A DNA stretch of 6,684 nt from Bacillota bacterium (GTDB taxonomy: Bacteria; Bacillota; Dehalobacteriia; UBA4068; UBA4997). Positions 4,986 to 6,684 of the stretch are shown piece after piece. The stretch is taken from contig JAFQHB010000075.1 in NCBI GenBank assembly GCA_017398165.1, positions 1-6,684 on the forward strand, read 5' to 3'. Every line of letters begins with the position of its first letter. Within the stretch, counting starts at the first letter, position 1. Under the pieces are notes generated by a model. It saw only the letters and a list, made by a program, of their open reading frames with translations. It was not told where the DNA came from and ran no database searches. The position numbers and the translations under genes are program-made.

Positions 4986-5126
4986 ATGGCGAAACACATT
5001 CAGGTTGTAGTCAAGGGTAAGCTCCAGGAGAGCGTGAAAGCCGGTGGCTGCGGCAGCTGCCAGAGCTCCTGTCAATCGGCGTGCAAAACCTCTTGTACTG
5101 TTGGCAATCAGGCCTGCGAGAAATAA
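4986..5126 (+). CDS. scfA: Six-cysteine ranthipeptide precursor SCIFF
   Basis: A 46-residue precursor peptide of the SCIFF family (six Cys in about forty-five residues). Residues 1-20 (MAKHIQVVVKGKLQESVKAG) are the leader recognised by the maturase. The core holds Cys at 22, 25, 29, 33, 37 and 44 in the order CxxCxxxCxxxCxxxC-x6-C, with the diagnostic stretches CQSACKTSCTVGNQ and CEK at the C-terminus. In the characterised homologue CteA, the partner enzyme CteB links a Cys to a downstream Thr; the corresponding residues here would be Cys33 and Thr38. GGGGGAG lies about 6 nt before ATG. The gene has its own extended -10 promoter and a hairpin after its stop, so the peptide can be made in excess over its maturase, which lies 226 bp downstream. 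No exporter or protease gene is in view. The family's role is not settled; quorum-sensing-like regulation has been reported in some clostridia. Confidence 0.96.
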   Translation: MAKHIQVVVKGKLQESVKAGGCGSCQSSCQSACKTSCTVGNQACEK

Positions 5127-5141
5127 GTTTTGCAAAAACTG

Positions 5142-5172
5142 CGGGGGCACGTACGGTGCTCCCGTTTCATTT
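5142..5172 (+). terminator. Terminator or attenuator after the SCIFF gene
   Basis: CGGGGGCAC (5142-5150) pairs with GTGCTCCCG (5156-5164), one G-T wobble, around a 5-nt loop, followed by TTTCATTTATT. The T tract is interrupted, so read-through into the maturase gene is plausible. Confidence 0.8.
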
Positions 5173-5245
5173 ATTCAGAGTTAATTTTTCTATTCAGAGT
5201 TAAATTTTGTTGATTTTGTCAGATATATAAAATCAGACATATAAA
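5172..5245. repeat. Two sets of short direct repeats upstream of the maturase
   Basis: TATTCAGAGTTAA occurs at 5172-5184 and 5191-5203 (period 19). TCAGAyATATAA occurs at 5219-5230 and 5233-5244 (period 14). Both lie in an A/T-rich stretch and overlap or flank the candidate maturase promoter, so they may be regulator-binding sites. Confidence 0.7.
5216..5245 (+). promoter_or_regulatory. Candidate promoter of the SCIFF maturase gene
   Basis: TTGTCA (5216-5221), an 18-bp spacer and TATAAA (5240-5245) match the housekeeping consensus at five of six positions in each box. The leader of about 100 nt contains a hairpin: ACCG and TCCGG (5271-5281, with two unpaired bases between) pair with CCGGA and CGGT (5289-5297). 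No T tract follows it. Confidence 0.6.
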
Positions 5246-5352
5246 TCTAAATCGCATAAAACCACATAAGACCGCATCCGGATCAGTGCCGGACGGTGGT
5301 TTGGGCGGTTTGATTCAGATGCTTTATTTCACAAGTTAGTTGAGGGAATTAT

Positions 5353-6684
5353 ATGGAAAAACAGAAAATAACCCCCGAGCAGCTTGCCAATATCCACTGG
5401 TTTGCCGTGCCCGACGGCATCCTGCTGCTGGATGTCAACAGCGGCTCGGTGTTGCGTATCGATGAGGAAACCGCCGCCTGCCTGGAGCGGCTGCGCCGCG
5501 GTGAATACCTGCCCGAGGATGCTCCGATAGTAGACGAGCTTTGCGAGCTGCGGGAACAGGGTTTGCTTTTCAGCGATGACGCATATCTCGGCAAGTATAT
5601 CCCGCCTGCACCGGTGCTGAAATCACTTTGCCTGAATATCTGCCACGATTGCGACCTGCGCTGTCGTTATTGCTTTGCATCTATGGGCAGCTTTGGTGGC
5701 AAACGCTCAATGATGAGTTTCGAGACAGGCGCCGCCGCATTGGATTACCTGCTGACGCACAGCGGTGCCCGCCGTTTCCTGGAGGTCGATTTCTTCGGCG
5801 GCGAGCCGCTGCTGAATATCGAAGTAGTACAGCGGCTGGTGGCCTACGGCAGAGAGCGCGAGAAAGAATTTAATAAAACCCTGCGCTTTACCTTTACCAC
5901 CAACTGTGTCGGCCTGACGCCCGAGATCACCGCCTGGGCCGAGGATAATAACGTCAGCGTGGTGCTCAGCCACGACGGCCGGCCCGAGGTGCATGACCGC
6001 CAACGTGTTTTCCCCGGCGGCAAGGGCAGCTATGAGCGCGTGACCGAAAATATCAAATACTTTCTTTCGCAGAATAAGCGCGGTAATGCCATCGTCCGCG
6101 GTACATACACCGCATACAATAAGGATTTCTGCGCCGATATCGAGCATTGGCTGGAGCTTGGCTTCCCCCGCCTTTCGATGGAGCCGGCGGTAGAATTAAA
6201 CGGCGATCGCAAGCTGCACGAGGAAGACCTGCCGCAGCTCAGAGAGGAATACTGGAAGCTGGCGCATCTTTTCCAAAAACGGCGCGAAGAAGGCCGTCCT
6301 TTTGACTTCTTCCACTTCAAGCTGGATCTCAAGCACGGGCCCTGCCTGCCCAAAAGGCTGACAGGCTGTGGCGCCGGCTATGAATATATGGTAGTCACCC
6401 CCGAGGGTGACCTGTATCCCTGCCATCAGTTCGTCGGCAGAGAGAATTATCGTCTGGGCAGCATCAGCGAGGGCGTACTGCCCGAGAGTGCGCCGATAGT
6501 GGAGAGCTTCCGTCAGGCGCACGTCTATAACAAAGAGGCCTGCTCCAAATGCTGGGCACGCTTCTTCTGCAGCGGCGGCTGTCACGCCAACGCAGATCTT
6601 TTCCATCACGATATTATGCAGCCCTATGAGCTGGGCTGTGAAATCAGCCGGGCACGTCGGGAGTGTGCCAGCTGGCTGGCTGTA
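5353..6684 (+). CDS. scfB: Radical SAM/SPASM thioether-forming SCIFF peptide maturase (3' end cut by the window)
   Basis: This CteB-type enzyme uses S-adenosylmethionine and iron-sulfur clusters to form a Cys-to-Thr thioether in the SCIFF peptide. All 444 codons to the window edge are open; the family ends shortly after this point, so only a few residues are missing. Residues about 13-75 form the leader-binding RRE (PqqD-like) domain (LLLDVNSGSVLRIDEE, ELREQGLLFSDD). The radical SAM motif CxxxCxxC is Cys100, Cys104 and Cys107 (HDCDLRCRYCFA), with GGEP at 149-152. The SPASM/auxiliary cysteines are 331, 339, 357, 397, 400, 406, 410, 429 and 438 (TGCGAGYEYMVVTP, LYPCHQF, CSKC, FFCSGGC). GAGGG lies about 6 nt before ATG. 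Oddities are TTNC (182-185) where the family usually has TTNG, and Cys97 just before the cluster motif where Ala is usual. The gene lies directly downstream of its substrate gene. Confidence 0.96.
   Translation, partial: MEKQKITPEQLANIHWFAVPDGILLLDVNSGSVLRIDEETAACLERLRRGEYLPEDAPIVDELCELREQGLLFSDDAYLGKYIPPAPVLKSLCLNICHDCDLRCRYCFASMGSFGGKRSMMSFETGAAALDYLLTHSGARRFLEVDFFGGEPLLNIEVVQRLVAYGREREKEFNKTLRFTFTTNCVGLTPEITAWAEDNNVSVVLSHDGRPEVHDRQRVFPGGKGSYERVTENIKYFLSQNKRGNAIVRGTYTAYNKDFCADIEHWLELGFPRLSMEPAVELNGDRKLHEEDLPQLREEYWKLAHLFQKRREEGRPFDFFHFKLDLKHGPCLPKRLTGCGAGYEYMVVTPEGDLYPCHQFVGRENYRLGSISEGVLPESAPIVESFRQAHVYNKEACSKCWARFFCSGGCHANADLFHHDIMQPYELGCEISRARRECASWLAV

Noticed and set aside
5707..6609. 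Minus-strand frames opposite the maturase
   Set aside because: They are shadows of the GC-rich radical SAM gene, which has a full set of family motifs on the plus strand.

Overview
The window looks like a chromosomal segment of an anaerobic, GC-rich member of the Bacillota, most likely class Clostridia or a close relative. The evidence is a recF gene with Gram-positive-type motifs, strong AGGAGG-type ribosome binding sites, canonical SigA promoters, a stalk-domain VanW protein, and above all a SCIFF peptide gene with its radical SAM maturase, a pair that is near-universal in Clostridia. I cannot name the genus. The 5' end of recF and the very end of the maturase gene lie outside the window.

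Layout. Bases 3-857 (+) hold the C-terminal part of recF, closed by a strong hairpin terminator. Next is a complete three-gene tRNA operon on the minus strand, transcribed Lys(CTT)-Lys(TTT)-Glu(TTC), with a consensus promoter (TTGACA-17-TATAAT) and an intrinsic terminator. Bases 1643-2731 (+) encode an exported VanW-domain protein. It converges on a minus-strand block and shares a bidirectional terminator at 2854-2894. Read in its own direction, the minus block contains a 206-residue Cys/Asn-rich protein (4720-4100), a 75-residue Cys/Asn-rich protein with one hydrophobic segment (4016-3789), a palindromic terminator, and a 259-residue low-complexity protein (3696-2917). Divergent from this block is the ranthipeptide locus: the 46-residue six-cysteine SCIFF precursor (4986-5126, +) with its own extended -10 promoter, a terminator or attenuator, and then the radical SAM/SPASM maturase (5353 to the window end, +) with its own promoter.

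How the parts relate. The SCIFF precursor and maturase form a recognised RiPP system in which the maturase installs a thioether crosslink in the peptide. The Cys/Asn-rich pair is the least explained part. About 45% of the larger protein is Cys plus Asn, and both proteins carry the same ten-residue motif NCGCNNCNNC at or near their C-termini. Two tandem CxxC modules sit in the larger one. I do not recognise a characterised family. They could be spore-coat-like or metal-binding structural proteins or, more speculatively, further substrates of cysteine-modifying chemistry next to a thioether-forming enzyme. The sequence alone does not decide this.
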